From Moritella sp. 5 (GTDB taxonomy: Bacteria > Pseudomonadota > Gammaproteobacteria > Enterobacterales > Moritellaceae): a DNA stretch of 64,000 bases. The stretch lies in assembly GCF_018219455.1 (NCBI RefSeq), contig NZ_CP056122.1:1054001-1118000 (forward strand), given 5' to 3'. Shown here one piece after another: positions 45,242 to 56,527 of this stretch; the first letter of the stretch is position 1, and each line of letters starts with the position of its first letter. The notes under the pieces are model-generated. The model saw only the letters and a program-made list of their open reading frames with translations, was not told the origin of the DNA and did not search any database. Made by a program: the position numbers and the translations under genes.

Positions 45242-46558
45242 ATGACAGCACAACACATTCTGCAATTAGGCCAAATGATTGGTCTTAGCTGTACCGAATT
45301 AAACGCCAATGGCGAAGAACAAGCGTTACCTGCAACGTTAATTACTCAAGTATTGGCTGATTTTGGTTTTACAGACGAATTAGACGTAAAGCTAGAAGAA
45401 GAAATTAAGCAGTTTTGGCTACATGCATTACCACCGGTGATAATTGCGGATGAATCGGCGATGATTCAATTTGATCTGCATCTGCCTATTGAGTTTGTTA
45501 CCGAGGATTTGATCTGGGAAATAAGAGCAAATCGAGCTGTCATTGAGACCGGTGAATTTACACCAATTGAATGGTCATTAAATGGTATTTATCATTTGCA
45601 TGATATGGAAATGCAGAGCTACCAAATTAGTCTCGATCAGCCACTTGCTGTCGGTGTTTATCAATTGGTTATTCTTGACCAAGGCAGTGAAGAGCCGTTA
45701 GGTGAGACTTGGGTGTTTAATCCACCTGCGAGGTTAGCATCTGTTAATGTCACTGCAGCGAAAGCCACAACTGTGACGGCATTACCGGCAACTGATACAT
45801 TACTGAATCAATTGTACGCACGCGCACTGTCTACTGTGTCAGCCATTACTGATAACGCTGACGCTGAACAGTCTTTACAAGCGCAATTGCAACGTCATTT
45901 TAATGCAGAGAAAGAGCAAGAAGAATTTGCAATTACGCTAACAAACGTGAGGGAAACAGCTGCGCTATATCAAACACATTTAGCACAATATTTAGCTGCC
46001 TATGTTAATGATGGTGTGACTGCTTCTCGACAAGAAACACAAACGGTTGAATGGCAAGATGCTAATCGTGATAGCTATGATTTTTACCTATGGTTATTAG
46101 TATCTGCAAATGACGAGAAGAACAGCGTCTCGCTATTACGCGATGTTGATTTTGCGAATGATAGCGCGAACTCAGGTACATTTACGGCTTGGTTATTGGC
46201 GGATTATGAACTAGCGCATTGCCAATTAGACAATGCATTGGTCAGTGGTGTTGTAAAAGGTATTAACAGTTATCAACTTCGCCAAGATAACTATGCGGCG
46301 TTTCGTGCGCTTATTGATTTCACGACGGTCCAGTCAACAGGATTAGTTATTAATCAGCCATTATCGATTATGCAGCAATGGTTAACGATTGGTGACGCTG
46401 GCATATGGCAGAATCATGAGTTTAATGAATTACTGAGTATTATCTTATTAAGCTGCGAACGTCATGCTTGTGCTTGTTATTATCAAGTGGATAATGAGTT
46501 ACCTGACGAATTAACTGCTTATTTAGAAGGACGTGGAATTCAACCTGTATCGCTATAA
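45242..46558 (+). CDS. MalQ-derived protein lacking catalytic acids (pseudo-4-alpha-glucanotransferase)
   Basis: A 438-residue protein resembling two separate parts of 4-alpha-glucanotransferase (GH77, MalQ, about 694 residues in E. coli). Residues 1-170 match the MalQ N-terminal domain (GLSCTELNANGEEQALPATL; GVYQLVILDQG). Residues about 278-435 match the second half of the barrel (SYDFYLWLL, then FNELLSIILLSCERHACACYY). The central segment with the first barrel strands is missing, and the chain stops before the third catalytic acid (HDLPT). Where MalQ has RIDH (nucleophile) this has VINQ with Asn371, and where MalQ has GEDLG (acid/base) this has QVDN with Gln415. It is therefore probably not an enzyme, perhaps a sugar-binding or regulatory relic kept beside gapA. 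Its frame is intact. Alignment was made by eye. Confidence 0.75.
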   Translation: MTAQHILQLGQMIGLSCTELNANGEEQALPATLITQVLADFGFTDELDVKLEEEIKQFWLHALPPVIIADESAMIQFDLHLPIEFVTEDLIWEIRANRAVIETGEFTPIEWSLNGIYHLHDMEMQSYQISLDQPLAVGVYQLVILDQGSEEPLGETWVFNPPARLASVNVTAAKATTVTALPATDTLLNQLYARALSTVSAITDNADAEQSLQAQLQRHFNAEKEQEEFAITLTNVRETAALYQTHLAQYLAAYVNDGVTASRQETQTVEWQDANRDSYDFYLWLLVSANDEKNSVSLLRDVDFANDSANSGTFTAWLLADYELAHCQLDNALVSGVVKGINSYQLRQDNYAAFRALIDFTTVQSTGLVINQPLSIMQQWLTIGDAGIWQNHEFNELLSIILLSCERHACACYYQVDNELPDELTAYLEGRGIQPVSL

Positions 46559-46562
46559 TAGG

Positions 46563-47435
46563 TTAACCTTTATTACTGTACGTAACGGGTTTTAATCGCG
46601 GTATTAAACTGACTGATGAGAGTATGTATTGATAGCTCTCGTCAGTAAACTCTTGATCTTCTATTTGTTCTGCAATCCTTGTTGCCAATACTTCTAAACG
46701 TGTCTTTTTAATTTGCGATATTTTGTTATGTGTGAATAGCGTTAGATTTATATTTTCAACCTCTAAAATAATAGCCACATGTGACCATAAATATGCGAGG
46801 TCATAATTTCTTTGATGCATATAAGCGGTGATTAACCCATATATAAGCTTTGTTGTCATCTCGTGATCATCGCCGAGTAGACGGATACCTTTCAATAAAT
46901 TAACAGTTGCTTTGTCGGTATTGTTGTCATAAATATTAGCAATGGCGAAATACAATACTGGATCATCAAAGCTTTGTTTTTTAGATAAAGCGATAAAGCG
47001 TCGTTTTGCCGCTTCATTATTATGAGTGACCCAGTGGTAATTGAGGATATACGGGTTATTACTCTTAAGTGTCTTTTTTTCTAATGCCAGTAATTCATCA
47101 TAAGTACTTAACATCGCCGAAACACGTAGGGTTTTTAATTCTGGGTGCGTTCTTGGCTCGATTAGTGCCGCAATTTTTATACACTCTTGATAAGTATTGA
47201 GGGATGTTAATAATGAATACTGTGTTTGTTCTGTCTCACTCTGCTTTAGGTGAAAACGGGCAGTGATAAGACTATCTCTTTCTCTTTGACACCATTGGTC
47301 TGAATTTAGATCTTGGCAGAGCGCATTATCATTTTCGCATATAGTCACTACATCGCTCGGCTCGCCACAGGCTGCCAATAAACTAGCAATAGCAATAACT
47401 GGAATTAAACGACCAATAGAGAATAAACGATACAT
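46563..47435 (-). CDS. DUF2989 family lipoprotein
   Basis: A 290-residue lipoprotein (lipobox LLAAC, Cys23). It begins with a Cys-containing segment (ICENDNALCQDLN, QWCQRERD) and continues as helical, TPR-like sequence (PVLYFAIANIYDN, YGLITAYMHQRNYDLAYLW). The pattern is that of the DUF2989 family of marine gammaproteobacteria, whose role is unknown. It is convergent with the MalQ-like gene, five bases between stops, and divergent from the second GAPDH gene, with a 363-base AT-rich gap. Confidence 0.7.
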   Translation of the reverse strand: MYRLFSIGRLIPVIAIASLLAACGEPSDVVTICENDNALCQDLNSDQWCQRERDSLITARFHLKQSETEQTQYSLLTSLNTYQECIKIAALIEPRTHPELKTLRVSAMLSTYDELLALEKKTLKSNNPYILNYHWVTHNNEAAKRRFIALSKKQSFDDPVLYFAIANIYDNNTDKATVNLLKGIRLLGDDHEMTTKLIYGLITAYMHQRNYDLAYLWSHVAIILEVENINLTLFTHNKISQIKKTRLEVLATRIAEQIEDQEFTDESYQYILSSVSLIPRLKPVTYSNKG

Positions 47436-47730
47436 AAAAATAAGATTAAAACGAGTGATTTTGGAACACTACCACAGATTGAGTAATTGTGTCTAACTCC
47501 GTTTTTAAATTACTGAAGGGATTAAAGCTATCGATGTTTGTGCTGAATTACTGAGTTATCACCTCGGTCATAAAGTGAGCAAGCGGAAAAAGTAAAGCCG
47601 TTACTATTTCATTGTTAAATTTTTGTGTTTTGAATGAAAGTAAGAAAGTAAAAAAAGACCTAATTCACATGATTAATTGGTAAATTAGTGGTTATTTTTG
47701 TATGATTACCTTATCTAATTGATTAAAAAC

Positions 47731-47755
47731 CAGCCGTTGGTTAACTGGCTGTTGT
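47731..47755 (+). promoter_or_regulatory. Weak stem-loop upstream of the second GAPDH gene
   Basis: CAGCC (47731-47735) pairs with GGCTG (47747-47751), followed by TTGTTTT, in the 363-base gap 47436-47798. It could act as an attenuator or be a weak terminator. Nothing else clear was seen in the gap apart from AAAAGGGA before the start at 47799. Confidence 0.25.
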
Positions 47756-47798
47756 TTTAATGTTTCTTACATGTAGTTGTGATTAAAAGGGAAAAAAG

Positions 47799-49226
47799 AT
47801 GCCATCTGAAAGTCATTTGTTGAACTGGCAAGAGAGCCAAGAACTCGCAGAATCTATGCTACCGTTGTTAGGAAAGCTGTACCGTAATAAAGGCGTTGAA
47901 GTATTAATTTACGGTCGTCCATTACAAAATGCCACAGCAATTGATCTCCAAAAAGCACACCGTGTAGTTAAACGTCATGAAGGACGTATATTACGCTTCA
48001 CTGAAACTTTCCCATTACTGCAAATGATCAGTGAATTACCAATTAGCAATTCTCAAATTGATATCGGTCGTTTGGCTGTTCGCTATTGGACTGATAATGA
48101 AGATTCTACTGGTATCGACGCATTCTTACGTGCTGAATTAGCACCTGCATTAAATAACGATACTCAGCCTGAACCTCGTGATGTTGTTCTATATGGTTTT
48201 GGCCGTATTGGTCGTTTACTTGCGCGTTTACTTGTTGATAAAACAGGTGAGAGCAATCTATTACGTTTACGTGCAATAGTTGTACGTGGTGGTCCTGGCG
48301 ATATTGAGAAGCGTGCTTCTTTATTACGTCGTGATTCAGTACATGGTCCGTTCAATGGTACGATTGATATTGATGAAGAAAACAATGCAATCATTGCTAA
48401 CGGTACTTACATCAAGATCCTTTATTCAAATGGTCCTGATCAAATCGATTACGCTGCGCACGGTATTAAGAATGCACTTGTAGTAGATAATACGGGTATC
48501 TGGCGTGATACAGATGGTTTAGGTCTGCACTTAAAAGCGCCGGGTACAGAAAAAGTCCTGCTAACTGCTCCTGGTAAAGGTGAGATTAAAAATATCGTTT
48601 ATGGTGTTAACCATACTGATATCTTACCTGAAGATAACATTGTATCAGCAGCAAGTTGTACAACGAATGCAATCACACCAGTACTGAAAACGATTCAAGA
48701 TGCATACGGTATTGCTAACGGTCACGTTGAAACTGTGCATTCATATACTAATGATCAAAACTTGATTGATAACTTCCACAAAGGCGATCGTCGTGGCCGT
48801 GGCGCTGCAATGAACATGGTATTAACGTCAACGGGAGCTGCATCTGCAGTAGCAAAAGCACTACCTGAGTTAAAAGGTAAGCTGACTGGTAACGCTATTC
48901 GTGTACCAACGCCGAATGTATCAATGGCAATCATTAACTTAAACCTTGATAAAGAAGTTGAAAGAGAATCTTTGAACAGCTACTTACAAGAAATGTCTTT
49001 AAGTTCGCCATTACACAATCAAATTGATTTCAGTACGTCTAAAGAATTAGTATCAACAGATATGGTTGGTAGCCGTTTCTCTGGTATCGTTGATTCATTA
49101 GCTACTATTGCCGAAGGTAACCGCGCAGTATTATACGTTTGGTATGATAATGAGTTTGGTTATAGCTGCCAGGTTTTACGCGTAATGCAAAAAATGGCTG
49201 GTATCGATATGCACGAATTTGCATAA
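47799..49226 (+). CDS. Second glyceraldehyde-3-phosphate dehydrogenase, long form
   Basis: A 475-residue protein with a GAPDH core preceded by an extra domain of about 125 residues (helical, LNWQESQELAESMLPLLGKL...). The core begins VVLYGFGRIGRLLARLLVDK, has the catalytic SAASCTTNAITPV and ends VWYDNEFGYSCQV. Such long GAPDHs occur beside or in addition to gapA in vibrios and shewanellas. The nucleotide-binding loop and extension differ from GapA, so it may work in gluconeogenesis or with another cofactor; that is inference. The ribosome binding site is AAAAGGGA. A strong terminator follows. Confidence 0.9.
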   Translation: MPSESHLLNWQESQELAESMLPLLGKLYRNKGVEVLIYGRPLQNATAIDLQKAHRVVKRHEGRILRFTETFPLLQMISELPISNSQIDIGRLAVRYWTDNEDSTGIDAFLRAELAPALNNDTQPEPRDVVLYGFGRIGRLLARLLVDKTGESNLLRLRAIVVRGGPGDIEKRASLLRRDSVHGPFNGTIDIDEENNAIIANGTYIKILYSNGPDQIDYAAHGIKNALVVDNTGIWRDTDGLGLHLKAPGTEKVLLTAPGKGEIKNIVYGVNHTDILPEDNIVSAASCTTNAITPVLKTIQDAYGIANGHVETVHSYTNDQNLIDNFHKGDRRGRGAAMNMVLTSTGAASAVAKALPELKGKLTGNAIRVPTPNVSMAIINLNLDKEVERESLNSYLQEMSLSSPLHNQIDFSTSKELVSTDMVGSRFSGIVDSLATIAEGNRAVLYVWYDNEFGYSCQVLRVMQKMAGIDMHEFA

Positions 49227-49268
49227 GCAAACAGTGTATTAGAGTTATCTATATAAGATAGTTGTATG

Positions 49269-49294
49269 AAGGAAGCCAATTGGCTTCCTTTTTT
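49269..49294 (+). terminator. Terminator of the second GAPDH gene
   Basis: AAGGAAGCC-AATT-GGCTTCCTT is a perfect 9-bp stem followed by T residues. It starts 43 bases after the stop codon. Confidence 0.9.
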
Positions 49295-49441
49295 GTTTAT
49301 AGCAAACTCTGTTCGAATATGTAAATCGAGTAATACGCGAGCGCTGTTATAGTTTAAATTGGCGCGTATTTATAGTAGGGTTGCTGTATATTTTATTATT
49401 TAGCAGGGGACGCCCCCTAAGCATTAACCAAGGATGTAAAT

Positions 49442-49732
49442 ATGTCAGTTGATAAGTTACTTGAAAGCATGACACCGGAAGTATATGAAAAGCTTAAAAC
49501 GGCGGTAGAGCTCGGTAAGTGGGAAAATGGTGCTGCATTGACGCAGGCACAAAAAGATAGTTCACTGCAAGCGGTGATGCTGTATCAGTCACGTTTCAAT
49601 ACTGAACCTGAGCATTTTACAATTGGTACTGATGGCGAAATCGCAATGCTTAAAAAAGCAGTATTAAAGCAACAATTCAGAGATAAAAAAGCAGCGCAGG
49701 AAGAAGAGATCTTACGTGTAGATGTTGAATAA
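49442..49732 (+). CDS. yeaC: YeaC family protein (DUF1315)
   Basis: A 96-residue protein with the family pattern SMTPEVYEKLKTAVELGKW, ALTQAQKDSSLQAVMLYQ and HFTIGTDGEIAM. Function unknown. In E. coli yeaC lies close to msrB, gapA and yeaD, so the local order gapA / yeaD-type / yeaC is conserved across species apart from the inserted genes. Confidence 0.85.
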   Translation: MSVDKLLESMTPEVYEKLKTAVELGKWENGAALTQAQKDSSLQAVMLYQSRFNTEPEHFTIGTDGEIAMLKKAVLKQQFRDKKAAQEEEILRVDVE

Positions 49733-49864
49733 TCTATAAAATCGGGTAATTAAGGGGTCAACTGTAGACGATCGAAATTGAGTCGTAGGCAGTCTGAAAT
49801 TGAAGGGTTATTAAGACTTTATTAGATAGATGAAGTTGTGGGAAATACAGTAAATCGTAGACCT

Positions 49865-49893
49865 AAAAAAACCAGCCTTACGCTGGTTTTTTT
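49865..49893. terminator. Bidirectional terminator between yeaC and infA
   Basis: AAAAAAACCAGC (49865-49876) pairs with GCTGGTTTTTTT (49882-49893) around CTTAC. Both strands have a T-run after the stem, so it suits both convergent genes. Confidence 0.9.
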
Positions 49894-49905
49894 AGAGGCT
49901 CGTGA

Positions 49906-50139
<234 letters not shown>

Positions 50140-50261
50140 TTAATTATAATAGCTATATTTGACCGCAAGATGATGCCAGATTTACGCTGGCCTGTATATA
50201 TTATAGGTAAGATATTTACGTTTTATTTTTAAAACGCTTTATTATTGACTCTTAGGCTGGA

Positions 50262-50945
50262 TTAGTCCTGCCACTTTCCTGCCACCAAGCGCTCATGTGG
50301 GTTAAAGTTAACCTTGTAATTCATCTTGCTGCACTGATCAATTTGATAGCCTAAATATAGCCATTGCTTACCTGTCGCCTTTGCTAATAAAAGCTGCTGT
50401 AAAATAGCATAGGTACCTAAGGAATTGTGTAGAAAATCGGGGTCATAAAAGCAATACATGGCGCTCATACTATCAGCCATCACATCGGTGACGGCTACCG
50501 CGATAAGGGTGCCATTAAGATAAAACTCGAGAAAGGTGGGGGTTAACCAAGCACTGGTTATAAAACCATCATATTGGGATTGGCTGGCGGGGAACATGGC
50601 GCCATCACTGTGTAAGGTATTAATGTAACGTTCGTACAATGGATAATAATCCGGTTGTGGTTGATGGCTAACCCGCATTTCAATGTGCTTATTTTTGTTG
50701 AGTAAGCGTTTTTGGCTTTTGCTTACCTTAAATAATTGGCTATCAATACGTATTGATTGGCAAGCCTGACATGTTTGACAGTGTGGTCGGTATACGTCAT
50801 TACCACTGCGACGAAAGCCATTGAGTAATAAGACTTCATAACCTGCTTGGCTGTGTAATAGGTCATCTTGGACAACAAGAATTTGTTCTTGCTGCTCGCT
50901 AAGGTAACTGCAAGGCATTGGCGGCGTTAAGGCTACTTTAATCAT
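50262..50945 (-). CDS. bpt: Leucyltransferase Bpt (aspartate/glutamate leucyltransferase)
   Basis: A 227-residue transferase that adds leucine from leucyl-tRNA to proteins starting with Asp or Glu, marking them for ClpAP degradation by the N-end rule. Family features are the N-terminal CSYL segment, RRSGNDVYRPHCQTCQACQS with its cysteines, SAMYCFYDPDF and WLYLGYQIDQCSKMNYK. It lies 12 bases after aat on the same strand, so both N-end-rule transferases are co-expressed. Confidence 0.93.
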   Translation of the reverse strand: MIKVALTPPMPCSYLSEQQEQILVVQDDLLHSQAGYEVLLLNGFRRSGNDVYRPHCQTCQACQSIRIDSQLFKVSKSQKRLLNKNKHIEMRVSHQPQPDYYPLYERYINTLHSDGAMFPASQSQYDGFITSAWLTPTFLEFYLNGTLIAVAVTDVMADSMSAMYCFYDPDFLHNSLGTYAILQQLLLAKATGKQWLYLGYQIDQCSKMNYKVNFNPHERLVAGKWQD

Positions 50946-50957
50946 ATTAGTGTGTTC

Positions 50958-51686
50958 CTATGTACTGGCCTTATCTATTAAGTCTAATACAAGTGCTTGA
51001 GGCTGCCATAGATGCAGGTTCGGGGTCACATCTCGGTTATTGAGTTGCTTGATAAATGTGTCACGACTAATTTCTGTTGCCCCTAATGAGGCCAAGTGTT
51101 CATTATGTAATTGGCAGTCTATCAGCTTACAGCCCATACCCGCCAGATGTTGCTGTAGACCGATGAAGGCGATCTTAGAGGCATTGGTCGTAGTATGAAA
51201 CATCGACTCCCCACAGAAAATATCGCCAATATATAAGCCATATAAACCACCAACTAATCGTTCGTCTTGCCAGACTTCAATAGAGTGTGCAAAACCCATT
51301 TCATGCAGTTGTAAATATGCGTTCTGCATCGAATCTGTTATCCAAGTCTCACCTGAATCGCCACGAGGTTCTGCGCAAGATTCAATTACCTCTGCAAATG
51401 CATGGTTGATAGACAGGCTAAAATTTTGGCGACGATAAGATTTACGTAAGCTACGTGATATATGCATTGCACCTGGGGTTAATACCATGCGTTGACTCGG
51501 TGACCACCAAAGAATAGGTTGATCTTCTTCAAACCAAGGAAAGATACCTTGTTGATACGCATTTATAAGCCGCTCAGGGCTGAGATCGCCACCCATAGCA
51601 AGTAAACCATCGGGTTCGCTTAACGCGGTGTTGACTGGTGGAAAGTAAGCTAAGTCGTGAGTAAGTTCAGGTAAATAGATTGGCAT
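50958..51686 (-). CDS. aat: Leucyl/phenylalanyl-tRNA--protein transferase
   Basis: A 242-residue enzyme that attaches Leu or Phe from tRNA to N-terminal Arg or Lys, making N-degrons for ClpS/ClpAP. Recognised by FPPVNTALSEPDGLLAMGGD, YQQGIFPWFEEDQPILWWSP and SVEVW-type segment HSIEVWQDERLVGGLYG, then GESMFHTTTNASKIAF. It is followed closely by bpt and separated from trxB by a terminator. Confidence 0.96.
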   Translation of the reverse strand: MPIYLPELTHDLAYFPPVNTALSEPDGLLAMGGDLSPERLINAYQQGIFPWFEEDQPILWWSPSQRMVLTPGAMHISRSLRKSYRRQNFSLSINHAFAEVIESCAEPRGDSGETWITDSMQNAYLQLHEMGFAHSIEVWQDERLVGGLYGLYIGDIFCGESMFHTTTNASKIAFIGLQQHLAGMGCKLIDCQLHNEHLASLGATEISRDTFIKQLNNRDVTPNLHLWQPQALVLDLIDKAST

Positions 51687-51716
51687 ATAGGGGGATCTTG
51701 AAAAAGGAGGAGGCTT

Positions 51717-51745
51717 GAAAAAGGTGATACCTTGGGTATCACCTT
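51717..51745 (-). terminator. Terminator of trxB
   Basis: AAGGTGATACC (51721-51731) pairs perfectly with GGTATCACCTT (51735-51745) around TTG; on the minus strand it runs into TTTTT. It lies 16 bases after the trxB stop. Confidence 0.9.
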
Positions 51746-51760
51746 AGCAGAATAAACGGA

Positions 51761-53164
<1,404 letters not shown>

Positions 53165-53659
53165 ATGATGGAAGTAAAAACTCGACCAATGAAGGAACTA
53201 GATCGAATCGACCGTAATATTCTTAATGAATTGCAAAAAGACGGCCGAATTTCCAATGTAGAGTTGTCGAAACGTGTAGGTTTAAGTCCTACACCGTGTT
53301 TAGAGCGTGTTCGACGCTTAGAACGCCAAGGATATATTACAGGTTATACCGCAATTCTAAATCCACAATTTCTGGATGCTTCATTGCTTGTTTTTGTTGA
53401 AATTACCCTAAATCGTGGTGCTGCTGATGTATTTGAGCAATTCAATAAAGCGGTTCAAGAGCTTGAAGAAATCCAAGAATGTCATTTAGTATCTGGCGAC
53501 TTCGATTATTTATTAAAAACACGTGTATCTGATATGTCAGCTTACCGTCGTTTACTTGGTGAAACGCTATTACGTTTACCGGGTGTTAATGACACACGTA
53601 CTTATGTTGTTATGGAAGAAGTAAAACAAAGTAACCGTTTAGTTATTAAAACGCGTTAA
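53165..53659 (+). CDS. lrp: Leucine-responsive regulatory protein
   Basis: A 164-residue global regulator, the same length as E. coli Lrp. The helix-turn-helix is in RISNVELSKRVGLSPTPCLE, and the C-terminal RAM domain is nearly identical to that of enterobacteria (HLVSGDFDYLLKTRV; LPGVNDTRTYVVMEE). Three ATGs stand in a row (53162, 53165, 53168) after AAGGGTGGAA; the middle one gives the standard length. A terminator follows. Confidence 0.96.
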   Translation: MMEVKTRPMKELDRIDRNILNELQKDGRISNVELSKRVGLSPTPCLERVRRLERQGYITGYTAILNPQFLDASLLVFVEITLNRGAADVFEQFNKAVQELEEIQECHLVSGDFDYLLKTRVSDMSAYRRLLGETLLRLPGVNDTRTYVVMEEVKQSNRLVIKTR

Positions 53660-53725
53660 TTTAACTTATAGCACATAATTTTTTAGCGTAATCCTAGATT
53701 AGCGCAAATAAAATGATAAATAATC

Positions 53726-53754
53726 AACAAGCGGCATATTGCCGCTTGTTTTGT
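53726..53754 (+). terminator. Terminator of lrp
   Basis: AACAAGCGGCA (53726-53736) pairs with TGCCGCTTGTT (53740-53750) and is followed by TTGTTT. Confidence 0.85.
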
Positions 53755-53783
53755 TTCTAGCATTTATTTAAAGTTGATAGCTC

Positions 53784-53845
53784 ATATACCCAAGTTACCT
53801 TCATTCGGTTTGCTGATTGTGCATCTTGCAGTAACTTAGGTATAG
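53784..53845. repeat. Intergenic palindromic repeat, copy B
   Basis: ATACCCAAGTTAC (53786-53798) and GTAACTTAGGTAT (53831-53843) are inverted copies with one mismatch in 13; GCATCTTGCAGTAAC inside resembles the end of the element at 42705-42773. Similar palindromes with TATACCCAAGTTACTTCAAG ends are scattered in genomes of vibrios and relatives. It lies just upstream of ftsK. Confidence 0.6.
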
Positions 53846-53887
53846 TAGATAACGTAAAACCGTCGCCTTCAAGAGTCATAAATCAAG

Positions 53888-56524
53888 ATGAACAAATTTA
53901 ATTTAGCTATTCCATCTAAATATCTTGCCCCATTATCAGGTATCCAGCGCGTTTTTGAAGTTGGATTCATTTTTTCTACCTTTATCGCTTGTTATGCAAT
54001 GGTCGCATTAGTGACTTTTGATCCTGCAGACCCCTCGTGGTCCCAAACTAGCTGGGAAGGGCCTGTAAAGAATGCCGCTGGCTCACTCGGTGCGTGGATG
54101 GGCGATGTTTTATTCTTCACTTTTGGTATTTACGCTTATGTAATACCACTCGCATTTGTCTCATTGGCTTGGTTTATCTTTTGGCGTCCGAGACAACTTG
54201 ATGAAATAGACTTTTTTACTGTTGGTTTACGTATGATTGGCGCATTATTGCTGTTAATCGGTGTTTGTGGACTGGCATCTGTTAATTTTGATGATCTTTA
54301 TTACTTTTCATCAGGTGGTTTAATTGGAGATGTTGTTGAACAAGCGATCAGTGAGTTATTTGGTATATTGGGTTCAACACTTATTTTACTGAGCTTTGTT
54401 GCGATTGGTTTTACGCTGTTAACAGGGATATCCTGGTTAACAATTGTTGATATGCTTGGTGCGAGCGTGATTAATGCCTGCCAATTTGTTGTCGATAAAG
54501 TGAAAGAGTTCAGTAATCGACCTGTGAAAACGGAAGTAAATGAAGACGCGTTGGTATCTGAGGATGAATATCAAGCTTCTGTACCGAAAACACGTACTCC
54601 CTCTGTAAATGCTCAGGTTGAAAGCGAAAAAGTGATACCTGAACAAGCGGATAAACCACTGACCGATGAATATAATGATGGAGTTAATATATCATTCACA
54701 GCCGTTGATGAGCTTACACCATGCCAAGAACCGTCAAACTCAGCATTCGATGTTGCTGAGTTTGAGCATATACAGGACGATTATCCTGCTGATAATGATA
54801 TTCAAACTGACAATAATGGTGTTATCGAATCTAACAGCTTACATACGCAAAGCTTTAATAACCAGAGCGCTGAAGAATCTATTGTCGTAGAGCAAGGCAC
54901 TGACCTACAACGGGACGAACCAGTACTGGCTCCTGTTTTCCATATTAATAATAACGGCACTGATAATGCTTTTGAAATTGTTGGAGACCAAGTCGTATCA
55001 ACGAGCCCACTGCAATTTAAAGAAAAGCCATTAACCTTACTGCCGGGTTTAGAGTTATTAGATAAGCCAAACAAGAAAACCAATCCGATATCTCAAGCGG
55101 AACTGGACCATGTTGCGCGCTTAGTCGAAGAGAAATTACTCGAATTTAATATTAAAGCACAAGTTGTCGATGTACACCCTGGGCCCGTTATTACGCGTTT
55201 TGAGCTAAATTTAGCACCGGGTATTAAAGTCAGTAAGATCTCGGCATTATCGAAAGATTTAGCCCGCTCATTATCTGCAATGAGTGTACGTATTGTCGAA
55301 GTTATTCCGGGTAAATCGGTTATTGGTCTTGAATTGCCGAACAAGTATAGAGAAACCGTATTTCTTTCTGATGTGATGTCGAGCCCATCATTTACGGAAG
55401 CTAAATCAAAAACCTCAATGGTATTGGGGCATGATATTGCCGGTGATGCTGTGGTAGTTGATCTGGCTAAAATGCCACATCTATTGGTTGCGGGTACCAC
55501 GGGCTCGGGTAAATCGGTTGGTGTTAACGTGATGATCATGAGTTTACTTTATAAGGCCTCGCCAGAAGAAGTACGTATGATCATGATCGATCCAAAAATG
55601 TTGGAACTTTCTGTGTATGAAGGTATCCCACATTTATTAACTGAAGTTGTTACCGACATGAAAGATGCGGCTAACTCATTGCGCTGGTGTGTGGGTGAGA
55701 TGGAACGTCGTTATAAATTATTATCAGCCGTAGGCGTTCGTAACCTCGCTGGTTTTAATAGTAAAATACAACAAGCTATTGATGCTGGTCAGCCAATACT
55801 CGACCCATTATGGAAGCCGGGCGATAGTATGGACGAGACCGCTCCAGCGTTGATTAAACTGCCTGCGATTGTGGTTATCGTGGATGAATTTGCCGATATG
55901 ATGATGATTGTCGGTAAAAAAGTTGAAGAGTTAATCGCACGTATTGCCCAAAAAGCGCGTGCTGCGGGTATCCATTTAATCTTAGCAACCCAGCGTCCTT
56001 CTGTTGATGTGATCACAGGACTAATTAAAGCGAATATTCCAACGCGTATTGCATTCCAAGTATCAAGTAAGATTGACTCGCGTACCATTCTTGATCAAGC
56101 TGGTGCTGAGACACTATTAGGTATGGGTGATATGTTGTATCAGCCAGCCGGTACCAGTGTACCAACTCGTGTTCATGGTGCATTTGTTGACGACCATGAA
56201 GTGCATCGTGTTGTTGCGGATTGGAAATTACGTGGCGAACCGAATTATATCGATGAAATTTTAAATGGTGAAGCGACGGCTGATACCTTACTACCCGGTG
56301 AAGTCGCTGAAGGTTCATCCGATGTTGATGAGTTATTTGACCAAGCGGTATACCATGTAACAGAAACACGCCGGGGTTCAGTATCGGGCGTACAACGTAA
56401 ATTTAAAATCGGTTATAACCGTGCCGCACGTATCGTCGAAGAGATGGAAGTGCAGGGCATTGTGAGTTCACCTGGACATAACGGTAATCGAGAAGTATTG
56501 GCGCCACCGCCTCCGAAGGATTAA
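53888..56524 (+). CDS. ftsK: DNA translocase FtsK
   Basis: An 878-residue septal DNA pump that clears chromosomes and activates XerCD at dif. Four membrane helices lie in residues about 20-190, an acidic, Asn/Gln-rich linker in about 200-400, then the motor with Walker [13 protein letters not shown] (about residue 537) and Walker [11 protein letters not shown]. The C-terminal gamma winged helix ([20 protein letters not shown]) reads KOPS. The linker is much shorter than that of E. coli FtsK (1329 residues). lolA follows after 3 bases. Confidence 0.97.
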   Translation: MNKFNLAIPSKYLAPLSGIQRVFEVGFIFSTFIACYAMVALVTFDPADPSWSQTSWEGPVKNAAGSLGAWMGDVLFFTFGIYAYVIPLAFVSLAWFIFWRPRQLDEIDFFTVGLRMIGALLLLIGVCGLASVNFDDLYYFSSGGLIGDVVEQAISELFGILGSTLILLSFVAIGFTLLTGISWLTIVDMLGASVINACQFVVDKVKEFSNRPVKTEVNEDALVSEDEYQASVPKTRTPSVNAQVESEKVIPEQADKPLTDEYNDGVNISFTAVDELTPCQEPSNSAFDVAEFEHIQDDYPADNDIQTDNNGVIESNSLHTQSFNNQSAEESIVVEQGTDLQRDEPVLAPVFHINNNGTDNAFEIVGDQVVSTSPLQFKEKPLTLLPGLELLDKPNKKTNPISQAELDHVARLVEEKLLEFNIKAQVVDVHPGPVITRFELNLAPGIKVSKISALSKDLARSLSAMSVRIVEVIPGKSVIGLELPNKYRETVFLSDVMSSPSFTEAKSKTSMVLGHDIAGDAVVVDLAKMPHLLVAGTTGSGKSVGVNVMIMSLLYKASPEEVRMIMIDPKMLELSVYEGIPHLLTEVVTDMKDAANSLRWCVGEMERRYKLLSAVGVRNLAGFNSKIQQAIDAGQPILDPLWKPGDSMDETAPALIKLPAIVVIVDEFADMMMIVGKKVEELIARIAQKARAAGIHLILATQRPSVDVITGLIKANIPTRIAFQVSSKIDSRTILDQAGAETLLGMGDMLYQPAGTSVPTRVHGAFVDDHEVHRVVADWKLRGEPNYIDEILNGEATADTLLPGEVAEGSSDVDELFDQAVYHVTETRRGSVSGVQRKFKIGYNRAARIVEEMEVQGIVSSPGHNGNREVLAPPPPKD

Positions 56525-56527
56525 TTT

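Noticed and set aside
55093-55539. 148-codon minus-strand frame inside ftsK
   Set aside because: Antisense shadow of the conserved motor region of ftsK.
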